NCBI RefSeq assembly: GCF_025770765.1 | Contig: NZ_JANZKY010000014.1 | Coordinates: 1-64,000 of the forward strand | Length of the DNA: 64,000 bases | Source: Propionivibrio soli | GTDB taxonomy: Bacteria; Pseudomonadota; Gammaproteobacteria; Burkholderiales; Rhodocyclaceae | Direction: 5' to 3' | In this document: positions 36,636 to 45,346 of the stretch, piece by piece | How the letters are laid out: the number at the start of each line of letters is the position of its first letter | How positions within the stretch are numbered: position 1 is the stretch's first letter | Position numbers and translations under genes: made by a program | Notes under the pieces: model-generated | Told to the model about the DNA's origin: nothing | Database searches by the model: none | What the model saw: the letters and a program-made list of their open reading frames with translations, nothing else

Positions 36636-37041
36636 TATCGGTCATTCCCAACTCGCGGAGTGATTGGTTGATTTCCGTGCCTGAGATCAACTCATCGCTC
36701 TCTTCATATCCTTCCGGCTTGTCGTAGTCGTACTCGATCTTGAATCTGCCGCTCGGGAACAGCGTGAATGTCAAACCCCAGATGCGTTGACCGGTGGTTT
36801 TCAGGAGATCGTCGCGAAGGGAAAGGGCTGCGTCCAAACCTTCCCAGAGCGCAGTGTGATCTTCGCTAAAACCACCGTGCTCATCCTTGATTCCATTACA
36901 TACGAGCCATTGGGATCCTTTAGCCATGGTTGCCAACGTACTAATTTTGCAACCTGCAGAATCCCAAGTGCGCTTTTCGATAAATGCCAATACGTATTGT
37001 GCAAGCGCCCTGTATGCACTTTCAACGTCGTCAAATTGCAT
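36616..37041 (-). CDS. YezG-like (DUF600) immunity protein of an orphan CDI module
   Basis: This 141-residue soluble acidic protein resembles the YezG/DUF600 immunity family, especially in 'FTLFPSGRFKIEYDYDKP' with acidic residues after it. Such proteins neutralise nuclease toxins of polymorphic toxin systems. A GAGGA site precedes ATG 37041. It starts 6 bp after the stop of a truncated toxin tail, the normal toxin-immunity order. The family call comes from memory of the motif and the context; I have not run a search. The complete toxin is not in the window, so this gene would protect against the matching toxin of neighbouring cells. Confidence 0.65.
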   Translation of the reverse strand: MQFDDVESAYRALAQYVLAFIEKRTWDSAGCKISTLATMAKGSQWLVCNGIKDEHGGFSEDHTALWEGLDAALSLRDDLLKTTGQRIWGLTFTLFPSGRFKIEYDYDKPEGYEESDELISGTEINQSLRELGMTDSGEDKK

Positions 37042-37047
37042 GATTCC

Positions 37048-37203
37048 TCACTGAGTAAATCTATACGGAATAACCTTTCCATCCACTATTGCAAGTACCT
37101 TGAACTCATTCGGCCTCACCCCGCCTCCAGCCGGATAACCAACGTCGATCTTCACGCTCACGGAGTTGCCAGCATCGAGCCCTTTATGTAAGCAGTTTTC
37201 CAT
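37048..37203 (-). pseudogene. Orphan CdiA-CT fragment: C-terminal tail of a nuclease-type toxin
   Basis: Fifty-one codons from ATG 37203 to TGA 37048 encode a tail with 'LDAGNSVSVKIDVGYPAGGG' followed by 'VRPNEFKVLAIVDGK'. This pattern is typical of the last ~50 residues of DNA/RNA non-specific endonuclease toxins paired with YezG-type immunity proteins. The reading continues upstream only four codons before meeting the stop of the preceding small gene, so the toxin's catalytic part is gone. It is followed 6 bp later by the YezG-like immunity gene. This matches the orphan toxin/immunity modules seen downstream of many cdiA genes. Confidence 0.6.
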
Positions 37204-37215
37204 GGCTTTCCGGCG

Positions 37216-37413
37216 TCAAATTTCACTATTCACCAATAGGCAAAGCGGACCAGCTTTCTTTACGAGGCTGATTGGCTTGTGAGTATCCCCTCCATCAATC
37301 GAGATCTCCACAACCAAATCTTGGTTCTCGAAGGACTGCAACTCCTTGATCAGTTGTCGAACGGTCTTGCCGTGTGAAACCCAATTCGGTTGTACGGTCG
37401 GTTCGTTCCTCAT
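37216..37413 (-). CDS. cdiI: Putative CDI immunity protein (CdiI), 65 residues
   Basis: This short acidic protein starts one base after the cdiA stop (TGA-C-ATG), with GGAG about eight bases upstream. It contains 'TVRQLIKELQSFENQDLVVE' and 'ISIDGGDTHKPISLV'. Position directly after the toxin-bearing 3' end is the main reason to call it the cognate immunity protein; I do not recognise the family and the size is small for a CdiI. A TTG at 37425 overlapping cdiA is a weaker alternative start. Confidence 0.55.
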   Translation of the reverse strand: MRNEPTVQPNWVSHGKTVRQLIKELQSFENQDLVVEISIDGGDTHKPISLVKKAGPLCLLVNSEI

Positions 37414-37414
37414 G

Positions 37415-40400
37415 TCAGTCTCCAATGCGGTTTAAATTAACATCATAGGTTCCAGCTCTCGTTTCCTTGCTGCCGAGATTCTTCACAGAATCTGCCATTT
37501 TCCATGCGCCGCCATTGTGTCCGTCCAAGTCCCTAGTGATGAAATCATTTCCACGCTTGAAAACTGCTTGCCCATCGTGAACCGTCTCGTTGATCTTCTT
37601 GAAGCCTAGTGCCTCAGCGGCCACCTTAGCTTCTTTGGTCGTTTTATAGACAGGATCGGCGAGAGCACGTGCTCCCTTTTCTGCCTTCGCCAAGATCGAA
37701 GCTGCATCCTCGATCTTATCGCCCGCCTTAACGATCTTGATCGTTCCCGCGGCACCGCCCGAGGGAAGGTTGGCGACTAGGTCCAGCGTCTGTTTGCCCA
37801 TGATCTGGCCGACGGCGTAACCGTCGCCCTTCTCATAGGCTTGTGCGAGTTTCTCGCGCTGCTCTGGCGTCATGACGCCTAACAGATACGGCCAGTTGTC
37901 GGGGTTCTTCACGTAGTCCCAGGCAGCACCAGCACCGGCCTGCAATGTCTCCCGTGCTTGCGCATCGCCGATTGCTGCTCCTCCGAGGTTGACCGCAAGA
38001 CCGTAGAGTGCCTTCGCGGTATCAACCACCATGTCGACGGCGGCACCTGCGAGGCCGCTGGCCATCCCGTTGGCTTTGCCATCCAGCGTGCCTTTCGCAT
38101 ACCTAAGCGTCTCGTCCTTTTCGCTGCCGTAGACGTTTTCCAGCGTGATGTACCCTAAACTGCTGCTCAGGGCGAGCGTTCCCTTGCGTAGATACTCGGC
38201 CGCCGCGTTCCGAACCTCTTGCCGAGCGTTGTTGCAGGCCTGACTGGAAATGCCTTGGCAAGCGTCAAGCTGGGCGTTGCGTTCTTTGTCGATTTTTTCG
38301 AGTGCAGCAATATCCTGTTGGCACGTGGTGTCGCACTGACCCTTGAGTTTCTTCTCCTTCAAGGCGGCCATGCGTATGGCTTCGTCGTGCTTCAGGTAAT
38401 TATTCGTCACCCCGACATAGGCCGACGTTGCTCCCGTCGCCGCGCCCTGTGTCCCACCCGCTACCGCCCCAATCGCTGTTCCAGCCAGCGTCGTGCCGAG
38501 CTGCATCAAGCCGTAGTAATCGGACCTGAGCCGGTTGTATTCCTCCAGGCGCGCCTGTCGTTCCGCCTCGCTCAGGTTCGGATCCGTGATGTCGATCTTC
38601 GTATAATCGAATCCGTTCTGCTTGAGGTACTCCGAGATCAATGGCGCCAAGGCTTCCTGGCCGACGGCTCCGAGGACACCGGCGGCCACATTGCCGCCGC
38701 CAATCTTGGCTTCGATCAAGCCGACGAGGCCGTGCAGCGCCAGCTTCTGCGGCGAACCCTCGGCCCAACCCTGTTTCTGCGCATAATCCCCGACCGCATT
38801 GGCGAGGACGCTGCCGACGATCTGCGCCGCCTGCTGGTTCTGCTTCTGCTTCGCGATCTTGTCCTCGAGGACCTGCGCCTGTTGCAAGGTGAGGGTATTG
38901 GTCAGGCGCTGGTTGGCCGTCTTTGGATCGCGGGCCGTGAGTTCGTCGGCGGTGGCCTGGCTCCGCGCGTCCTTCGCCGTGTCGCCCGAGCCCGTGATCG
39001 TGACGTGGGCCGGGCTGATCACGCTTTGCGTCTGGCTTGACTCCTTCTGATTCTTCGGCAGCGCCGCGTTGCCGTTCAGATTGCCCATCAGATTGCTTGC
39101 CGCATTGCTCCCGAGCGTGCCGAGGGCGGAGCCGTCGGTATTGAAGGCCACACTCATGCTGCTCGCGCTCGCCTTCGTGACTTGATGATTATCGAGATCC
39201 CGACTCGTGAGGCTCGCGGTCGTGAGCTTGTTCTTCTCCGTGCTGTTGCCAACGTCGGCCGTACTCGTGATCGCCGCCCCGACGAGGTCCGTGTCGCCCT
39301 TGACCGTAATGTCGAAGCCGCCGGCCCCGGCGGCGATGCCGCTCTGGCCCACGGCCGAGAGGTAATCGTGCTTGATCTTCTGACTGCTCGCGCTCACGCT
39401 GCCGGTGACGTAGGTGCCGGCGCAGATCGGCGGAATGCACAACGAGAGACTGAAGCCCGAACTCGACTGCTTGCTGTAATAGACGCTGCTGTCCTGCAAG
39501 GTCTCTACCAGGAGATCCCGCCCCACGTCGAAGAGCACCGTATCGCCCGCGACTTGCGCGCCTCGGAGCGTCGAATCGCGGCCGCTCGTCACCTTCAACG
39601 TCTCGGCGGCCGTCACCTGCGTGTTGTCCCAGGTCGTCTCCGTCCCGTTTGCCTTGCCCTTCGACTGGCTCGCACTCACCTGGATCGAGAAACCGTTCTG
39701 TTGGCCGCCGAAGGCGAAGGTCACCCCAAAGCCTGCATTGCTGCCCTTGTTGGTACTCGCGAGATCGCTCGTGTTCGCCGCCGCGGTGAGGAGTACATCG
39801 CGCGCCGCGGCGAGCGTGATGTTCCGCGCCTGCAGCTTGGCCGCGGCCATCGCGAGGTCGGACTCCGTGGCCGCGATGTCGATCGTCTGCGCCTGCAGAT
39901 TGGTGCCGGTGACCCGGGTATCGTGCGTCGTCGTCTCGGCCTTGCTCTTGCTCGTGCCGATCGCCACCTGCACGCCGAACCCCGAACTCGCGCTCGCGCC
40001 GCCCGCGGTGCCGAAGTCCTTGGTGGCCCCCGCGACGCTCGTCGGGTTTGCTCCCGGGATCGTGTCCATCTGCGAGAGCTTGTAGGCGTCGTAGCCCGCC
40101 TTCAGGGCGAAGGCGCCCTGGAGGCGGTCGTTGTCGGAATCGTGCGCCGCTTTCACCGCGTCCCCGATGGCGTTGATCTTCTCCCCGATCGGGCCGGCGA
40201 GTGAAGCGCCGAGCGTAACGCTCTTGCTCTTGGCCACGCTGTGCGTGGCGTTCGTGTCGGCCGCCGCCTGCAGATCGACCGCGTTGCCCGAGAGGGCGAT
40301 CGTCTGGCCGGCGAGGAGGTCAGCGCCCTGGGTGACGACGTTCCCCTGGCCCGTGCCCTTGTATTGACTGTCGAGGCCGGCGCGCACGGTGAGGTTGCCG

Positions 40401-43400
40401 GCATTGGCCGAGAGGAGGGCCGTGCGTGCCGCGGCGGACTGGCCGTCGGTGTCCTCGCTCGCCGCCATCGTGCCGAAGATGGTGAGCTTGCCGAACGTAT
40501 CGGGAGTGAGGCCGATGCTGCGGCTCGAACTCTTGCGCTGCGTCTCGATGGCCTGTGTATCCGCGGCGGCGACGATATCGACGTTGCGCCCGGCGAGGAG
40601 GGTGAGGTCTTTGTCTGCGAGGACGTTGGCGGCCTTGAGAACCGTGTCGCGGCCGCTGGTGACGTCGACGTTTTCGCCGGAGAGGGTACTCACGACCTGG
40701 GTGACGCTCGTGCCGTCCGCATTCTGTTTGAGCGAACTCTTGCCGTAGGAGATCCCGCCGTAGGAAGCGGACAAACCGGATTTCTTCTTCGTCACGAGGT
40801 GCGTCTCGTGGCGCGTGTCCTGCGCCGTATCGAGCACCACGTCGCGACCCGCGGCGACTGCGAGATCCTCCGTTGCTGTGACGTTGCTGCCCCGAATCCG
40901 GATGTCCTGGCCAGCGGACAGCGTGGTGGTGTTCCCGCTGAAAGTGGAGGCCAGCGCCGTGCTCGCGTCGAGGGTGTCGTTGGTGACCTTCGTTTTGCTG
41001 GAAAGGAAGCCTTTGGACTTGGTCTTGTGCCGTTCGTCGAGCGTCTCCGTGGCTTGCCCAGCGTCGATCTGCAAGTTGTTGCCCGCTTGGACGGCAAGCA
41101 TTCCTTTTTCGGTCGTTACGTTGGCGGCCGTGGCAGAGAGGTCGTGCCCGGAGACGAGGGTGAGATCGCTTGTGGCCTGGATAACGGTACCGGTCTCTTG
41201 GCTCTGCGTCGTCCTCAGGTAATTGCTGCCATTTCGCGCATTGGCCTGACGGCGGCTTTCCGTAACGGTACCGAGCGTCAAATCGTGGCCGGCGACCAAG
41301 GCGGTGCCGCCCTTTCCTCCCACGGTGGTCGCACCGTTGTTCGCGACCACAGCGCCGAGCAGCGCAAGGTCGCGGCCGGCGGAGGCGACCAGGGTGCCAT
41401 TCTCTCCCGACACATAGAGTCCAGCTACCCTGTCGATGTTCGTGCGCTCACCCTGCGCATTCGTCTGCGTGCGGGTCGTGCTGCTGAGCGTGAGGTCGCG
41501 CCCGGCGCTGACCTGCAGCGCATCTTTTGCTTCAATCGTACCGCCGAGATTAGTCAGATCGGTACGTGCCGCGGCATACACCGACTGACCGCTGAGGCGG
41601 CCACCAAGGTTCCGGATGTTCTCGGCGGTCAGGCTAACGACACTGCGGCCGGCAATGGTGCCGCTGTTGGCGAGGTCGCCGGTAAGGTCAAGATTGATTG
41701 TTTCGGCGGCGATAAGTGCTCCTGAAGGTTGCACGTCGCCGTCCTGCACGCGCACATAGAGCTGTGGTACGAGCGCCTTTTGGACCGTGCCGTCGGCCAA
41801 CTTGACGTCTTTTTCAACCAGCCACACGATGTCGCTGGTCAGCTGCGCCATCTGCGCTTCGGTGAGGGCAATGCCAGGGACGAGATTCCAGGCCTTGGCT
41901 ACTGTCACCCCGGCGGCCATCAGCGCGCGGTACTGAGCCTCGTCGTTGGCATAGGTTGTGAGGAAGCGCCGTCCGGTCAGTTGGGCGACCTGCTCGGTCA
42001 CCAGGCGTTGTTCATAGAAACCGTCACCAAGACGCTTTTGTGTGGTGGCCGGGTCCATCGACAGCGCCTTCAACATGTAGTCGCTGGAGAGCCATTGGCG
42101 GAAATTGGCAAAGCTCGGATCGGTTTCGATCAGGTAGCCGCGATCCGGGCGACTGGGAGCGCGAAACAGACTGTTGCTGGACAGTGTGGTATCGACGGCA
42201 ACGGTGGCGACCGTAGCCCCGGCAACCGCCTGCCCGACGCTGTTGGTTCTGAGTTCGCCGACCCGCGTCCCGCTTCCGTCGTGGGTCGTGTTCTGCTTAT
42301 AGACCGTCGGTCTGAGGACCAGACTCTGCACGGTCGCCGCAGGAGCGTAAGTCCCCCAATTATCGGTTATGGTGTAGTTGTTGTTAGACCCGGATTTCAC
42401 TTTCTCCCAGAGGTAGTACATGGAACCCGAATCGCTGATGGTGCGGGTGCCTGCCACTTCGGTGTTGGTGAGGCTGTCGATGCTGGCGTTCAGTGCGTCG
42501 CCGGCGATGATCTGGCTGGCGTCGTTAAGCACGGTCCCAGCCTTGATCTGCATCGTGCCACCGGAGAGCAGCTTGGCCGGATCGGTCGCGTCGATTTGCG
42601 TTTCGCTAGTGGTGCGCGTGTAGTCGTAGTGGTAGTAGAAGCTTGTCTGTCCTTCCGGAGTGTTCAGTAGGGACAGAACGCCGCCGTTGCGGGAGCTAAA
42701 CGTGACCTGGCTTTCGTTGTATTGATTGGAACTGCTCTTTGATTGGTAGTCGTTTCGATGCTCCGTGCTTGTCACGGTCGACTTGGTGGTTAAGTGCTCG
42801 TTGGTATTGTTCAATGTTCCGGCGCTAAGCGCGATATTCCCCAGTGCTTCGATGGTGGCGCTAGCATTGTTAAGAGTCGTGGCCTGTCCGGTGGCTTGAT
42901 GCGCGGCATCCAGAGCGCCGCCGATACCGATGTCCTTGCCGCTGAAGAGATAGGCGTGTTCTCGGTTGTCAATTGTGGTGGCGCCGATGTCGAGACGATC
43001 GCGTGCGGCGATGACTGGCGCGTGTGTTTCTCCAGCGATGGTTTCAGCCGTGTTGTTCAACGTGCTGGCGGCGATGGCGACGTGGTCGCCATAGATGCGT
43101 CCGGTGCCGAGATTGTTGACGGTTGAACCGTCGATGAAAGTATTACCGCCATTGATCAGACCACGGTTGGTCAGTGTGTGCGTGTCTGTGGCATTGAGGT
43201 AAACGGCGCCTGGAACTACTCCAGTTGTCGTCTCCGTGCCGGCCAGGATCTGGCCTGAGACTTCGTTGTTCACAGTGGCGGCTGTAAGTGTAAGCGTCGT
43301 TCCGGCCGACAGTGTGGCCCGGTTGGTAAGGGTGCCGGCCGTTGTCAGGCTGGCTGCGCCATTGGCGGTAAATTCGTTGGTGTGGGTATAGTCGCTGATG

Positions 43401-45223
43401 AGTTTTGCCGAGAGGTCTCCCCGGCTAAGTACCTTACCGTCGCCGGTAAGTCCCTTGCTGTCAATGGTGAGCGACTGGCCGGCGATCAGGGTGCCGTCAG
43501 TATTGGTGATGTACTGACCCTTGTTGGCAAGAATGCTGTCTGCGATGGTGAGCGTCTTGCCGGAGGACATCGTTCCCAGTGTGTTGTCGACTACGCCATG
43601 GCCGATCAGCGTAAGGGTCTCGTCCGCACGCAGTGCGCCCGTGTTGTTGTCGACCTGCGTGGCGGAGATAGCGACGTTCCGGCCTTCGATGCCTTGATTC
43701 ACGCCCTGTGTTTGGGCGTTGAGGATGCGGCCGGCTACGACCTCCAGCGTGCTGCCCGAGCGCAGCAGGCCGGTACTGTTCTTTACTGAGCCGCTGCCAC
43801 TGTTTACCGCGAGCGTGCCCAAGGCCTGAACCTGTCCACCTTGGTTGTCGAGCGACGTAGCCGAAAGCGCGATCGCGGCCTCGCTAGCAATCTGACCTGA
43901 GGCATTGTTGATCGTGCCGCTGGTGGCTGTGATGTTGCCTTTGGCACCGACGAAGCCACTACTGTTTTCAAGGCCGCCGGTCGCCAGAGTCACGCTGTCT
44001 TGCCCGACAATGCCGAGAGTGGTGCCAGATTGCGTATTGACGAGTGTTTGGCCATGGGTGTCGATGTACAGCGCGCCACCGGCCTGGATCAGGCCGGCAT
44101 CGTTGGTCAGCGTCCCGCTGGCAATGCTTAGCGCATCGGCGGATGCGATGCGGCCCCGCGTGTTGTCGAGCGCCTGTGCGTGGGTGTCCACTTGCAGGTT
44201 TTGAGCGGTAATGGTGCCGCCGTTGACAAGCCGTCCGTCGGCGGTGACGAGTACCTCGCCGGCTGAGGCGGCGATCGCGCCGGCGTTTTTCACGCCGACA
44301 CCGGATTCGGTGCCGACGAGGACGATCTTGTTGGCATACATACCGCCGAGCTGGGCCACGTCGATTGCATAGGCGGGGGTAGGGCTTCCAGCGGCAATTG
44401 GCGTGACGGAGGTGTTCGCTGCGTCGATCCGGTTGGCGCCCGCCGTCACGCGAAGGTTCTGCGCCCAGAGACCGGCATTGACTTCCACGGCGCGGGCGAT
44501 GATGTCGGTATAGTCGGCGCGGGTGGCGTCGAGGCCCGTTCCCTCGACGCGCACCGTACCGCCTTCGACGCGATAACCCTCAAGCGCGCCGCCGCCGATG
44601 ATCGGCGTCCCGGTCGTCAGCGTCGCGCGGCTGGCATTGAGGAAGCCGCAGCCGCTGCATGTGATGCCGGCCGGGTTGGCGACGATCACCTGGGCGCGGT
44701 TCCCGGCGACTTCGATGTAGCCGGCGAGCAGGCTCGGGTTGCTCGATACGACTTCGTTGAGGATTACGCTGGCCGTTCCTCGGGCCAGCCACGGATTGCC
44801 TTGAATCCATCCGCCAAGGCGGGTGGCCGCGTTGGTACGCGAGTTGTTGAGGATCAGGCCCTGTTGTTGGACGTCGAAGCGTTCGTAGAGGTTGTGCGAG
44901 ACCCCGGCGGCGCTGGGGGTCTGGATGTTCACCACCGGCACGCCATTGGCGGCACCAAGAATAGTCGGTCGCTGTGTTGCCGGGGCATTGCGATAGGCGA
45001 CCGTTTGCGCGCCCGCAGGGTCCGCCAGCAGAGCGGCGAGCCCGAAGGCCACGAACAACGCCAGGGAAAGCGGCCGAACGGTGGCCCATATCGCTTGTGC
45101 GGAGGCGCCGAGCGTTCCATCCGACGTTCCGGCCGTTTTGCCGTCGCCGACGGCGCTTTCCGCCACGGCCATCAGTTGGCCGCGTTTCTTGTTGAATACG
45201 ATGCGGTAGAGATTTTTGTTCAT
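37415..45223 (-). CDS. cdiA: Contact-dependent inhibition / filamentous hemagglutinin-type exoprotein
   Basis: This 2602-residue two-partner-secretion protein begins with an extended signal peptide ('MNKNLYRIVFNKKRGQLMAV', cleavage near residue 73) and a TPS domain (~75-330) recognised by CdiB. Then come long FHA-type beta-helical repeats, with recurring 'AGRDLTL' and 'GNLTVRAG'-like units, to about residue 2000. A pretoxin region with Gly/Ala-rich hydrophobic helices precedes a C-terminal toxin domain (~2520-2602). That domain has 'DLDGHNGGAWKMADSVKNLG' and ends 'TRAGTYDVNLNRIGD', resembling the Ntox21 class of putative RNase toxins. There is no VENN motif. Order cdiB-cdiA-cdiI follows the E. 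coli type. Confidence 0.88.
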   Translation of the reverse strand: MNKNLYRIVFNKKRGQLMAVAESAVGDGKTAGTSDGTLGASAQAIWATVRPLSLALFVAFGLAALLADPAGAQTVAYRNAPATQRPTILGAANGVPVVNIQTPSAAGVSHNLYERFDVQQQGLILNNSRTNAATRLGGWIQGNPWLARGTASVILNEVVSSNPSLLAGYIEVAGNRAQVIVANPAGITCSGCGFLNASRATLTTGTPIIGGGALEGYRVEGGTVRVEGTGLDATRADYTDIIARAVEVNAGLWAQNLRVTAGANRIDAANTSVTPIAAGSPTPAYAIDVAQLGGMYANKIVLVGTESGVGVKNAGAIAASAGEVLVTADGRLVNGGTITAQNLQVDTHAQALDNTRGRIASADALSIASGTLTNDAGLIQAGGALYIDTHGQTLVNTQSGTTLGIVGQDSVTLATGGLENSSGFVGAKGNITATSGTINNASGQIASEAAIALSATSLDNQGGQVQALGTLAVNSGSGSVKNSTGLLRSGSTLEVVAGRILNAQTQGVNQGIEGRNVAISATQVDNNTGALRADETLTLIGHGVVDNTLGTMSSGKTLTIADSILANKGQYITNTDGTLIAGQSLTIDSKGLTGDGKVLSRGDLSAKLISDYTHTNEFTANGAASLTTAGTLTNRATLSAGTTLTLTAATVNNEVSGQILAGTETTTGVVPGAVYLNATDTHTLTNRGLINGGNTFIDGSTVNNLGTGRIYGDHVAIAASTLNNTAETIAGETHAPVIAARDRLDIGATTIDNREHAYLFSGKDIGIGGALDAAHQATGQATTLNNASATIEALGNIALSAGTLNNTNEHLTTKSTVTSTEHRNDYQSKSSSNQYNESQVTFSSRNGGVLSLLNTPEGQTSFYYHYDYTRTTSETQIDATDPAKLLSGGTMQIKAGTVLNDASQIIAGDALNASIDSLTNTEVAGTRTISDSGSMYYLWEKVKSGSNNNYTITDNWGTYAPAATVQSLVLRPTVYKQNTTHDGSGTRVGELRTNSVGQAVAGATVATVAVDTTLSSNSLFRAPSRPDRGYLIETDPSFANFRQWLSSDYMLKALSMDPATTQKRLGDGFYEQRLVTEQVAQLTGRRFLTTYANDEAQYRALMAAGVTVAKAWNLVPGIALTEAQMAQLTSDIVWLVEKDVKLADGTVQKALVPQLYVRVQDGDVQPSGALIAAETINLDLTGDLANSGTIAGRSVVSLTAENIRNLGGRLSGQSVYAAARTDLTNLGGTIEAKDALQVSAGRDLTLSSTTRTQTNAQGERTNIDRVAGLYVSGENGTLVASAGRDLALLGAVVANNGATTVGGKGGTALVAGHDLTLGTVTESRRQANARNGSNYLRTTQSQETGTVIQATSDLTLVSGHDLSATAANVTTEKGMLAVQAGNNLQIDAGQATETLDERHKTKSKGFLSSKTKVTNDTLDASTALASTFSGNTTTLSAGQDIRIRGSNVTATEDLAVAAGRDVVLDTAQDTRHETHLVTKKKSGLSASYGGISYGKSSLKQNADGTSVTQVVSTLSGENVDVTSGRDTVLKAANVLADKDLTLLAGRNVDIVAAADTQAIETQRKSSSRSIGLTPDTFGKLTIFGTMAASEDTDGQSAAARTALLSANAGNLTVRAGLDSQYKGTGQGNVVTQGADLLAGQTIALSGNAVDLQAAADTNATHSVAKSKSVTLGASLAGPIGEKINAIGDAVKAAHDSDNDRLQGAFALKAGYDAYKLSQMDTIPGANPTSVAGATKDFGTAGGASASSGFGVQVAIGTSKSKAETTTHDTRVTGTNLQAQTIDIAATESDLAMAAAKLQARNITLAAARDVLLTAAANTSDLASTNKGSNAGFGVTFAFGGQQNGFSIQVSASQSKGKANGTETTWDNTQVTAAETLKVTSGRDSTLRGAQVAGDTVLFDVGRDLLVETLQDSSVYYSKQSSSGFSLSLCIPPICAGTYVTGSVSASSQKIKHDYLSAVGQSGIAAGAGGFDITVKGDTDLVGAAITSTADVGNSTEKNKLTTASLTSRDLDNHQVTKASASSMSVAFNTDGSALGTLGSNAASNLMGNLNGNAALPKNQKESSQTQSVISPAHVTITGSGDTAKDARSQATADELTARDPKTANQRLTNTLTLQQAQVLEDKIAKQKQNQQAAQIVGSVLANAVGDYAQKQGWAEGSPQKLALHGLVGLIEAKIGGGNVAAGVLGAVGQEALAPLISEYLKQNGFDYTKIDITDPNLSEAERQARLEEYNRLRSDYYGLMQLGTTLAGTAIGAVAGGTQGAATGATSAYVGVTNNYLKHDEAIRMAALKEKKLKGQCDTTCQQDIAALEKIDKERNAQLDACQGISSQACNNARQEVRNAAAEYLRKGTLALSSSLGYITLENVYGSEKDETLRYAKGTLDGKANGMASGLAGAAVDMVVDTAKALYGLAVNLGGAAIGDAQARETLQAGAGAAWDYVKNPDNWPYLLGVMTPEQREKLAQAYEKGDGYAVGQIMGKQTLDLVANLPSGGAAGTIKIVKAGDKIEDAASILAKAEKGARALADPVYKTTKEAKVAAEALGFKKINETVHDGQAVFKRGNDFITRDLDGHNGGAWKMADSVKNLGSKETRAGTYDVNLNRIGD

Positions 45224-45346
45224 TTTCTTGCTTCCGGTGAAACGAAGTGGATTTCGTGTTGTTCGCAGTCCAGGGCTTACGTAATTGCGTGGCCTCGGAA
45301 CATGGCTACGCGGTTGCTATGTAGTTCGTCGTGAGGCATCGCGTTG

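Noticed and set aside
39182-41725. Long plus-strand frames inside the cdiA region
   Set aside because: They are antisense to the repetitive cdiA reading frame, with no ribosome sites and low-complexity products.
37415-45223. CRISPR-like repetition
   Set aside because: The repeats are protein-level FHA beta-helix units of variable DNA sequence, without the regular spacers of a CRISPR array. None was seen elsewhere in the window.
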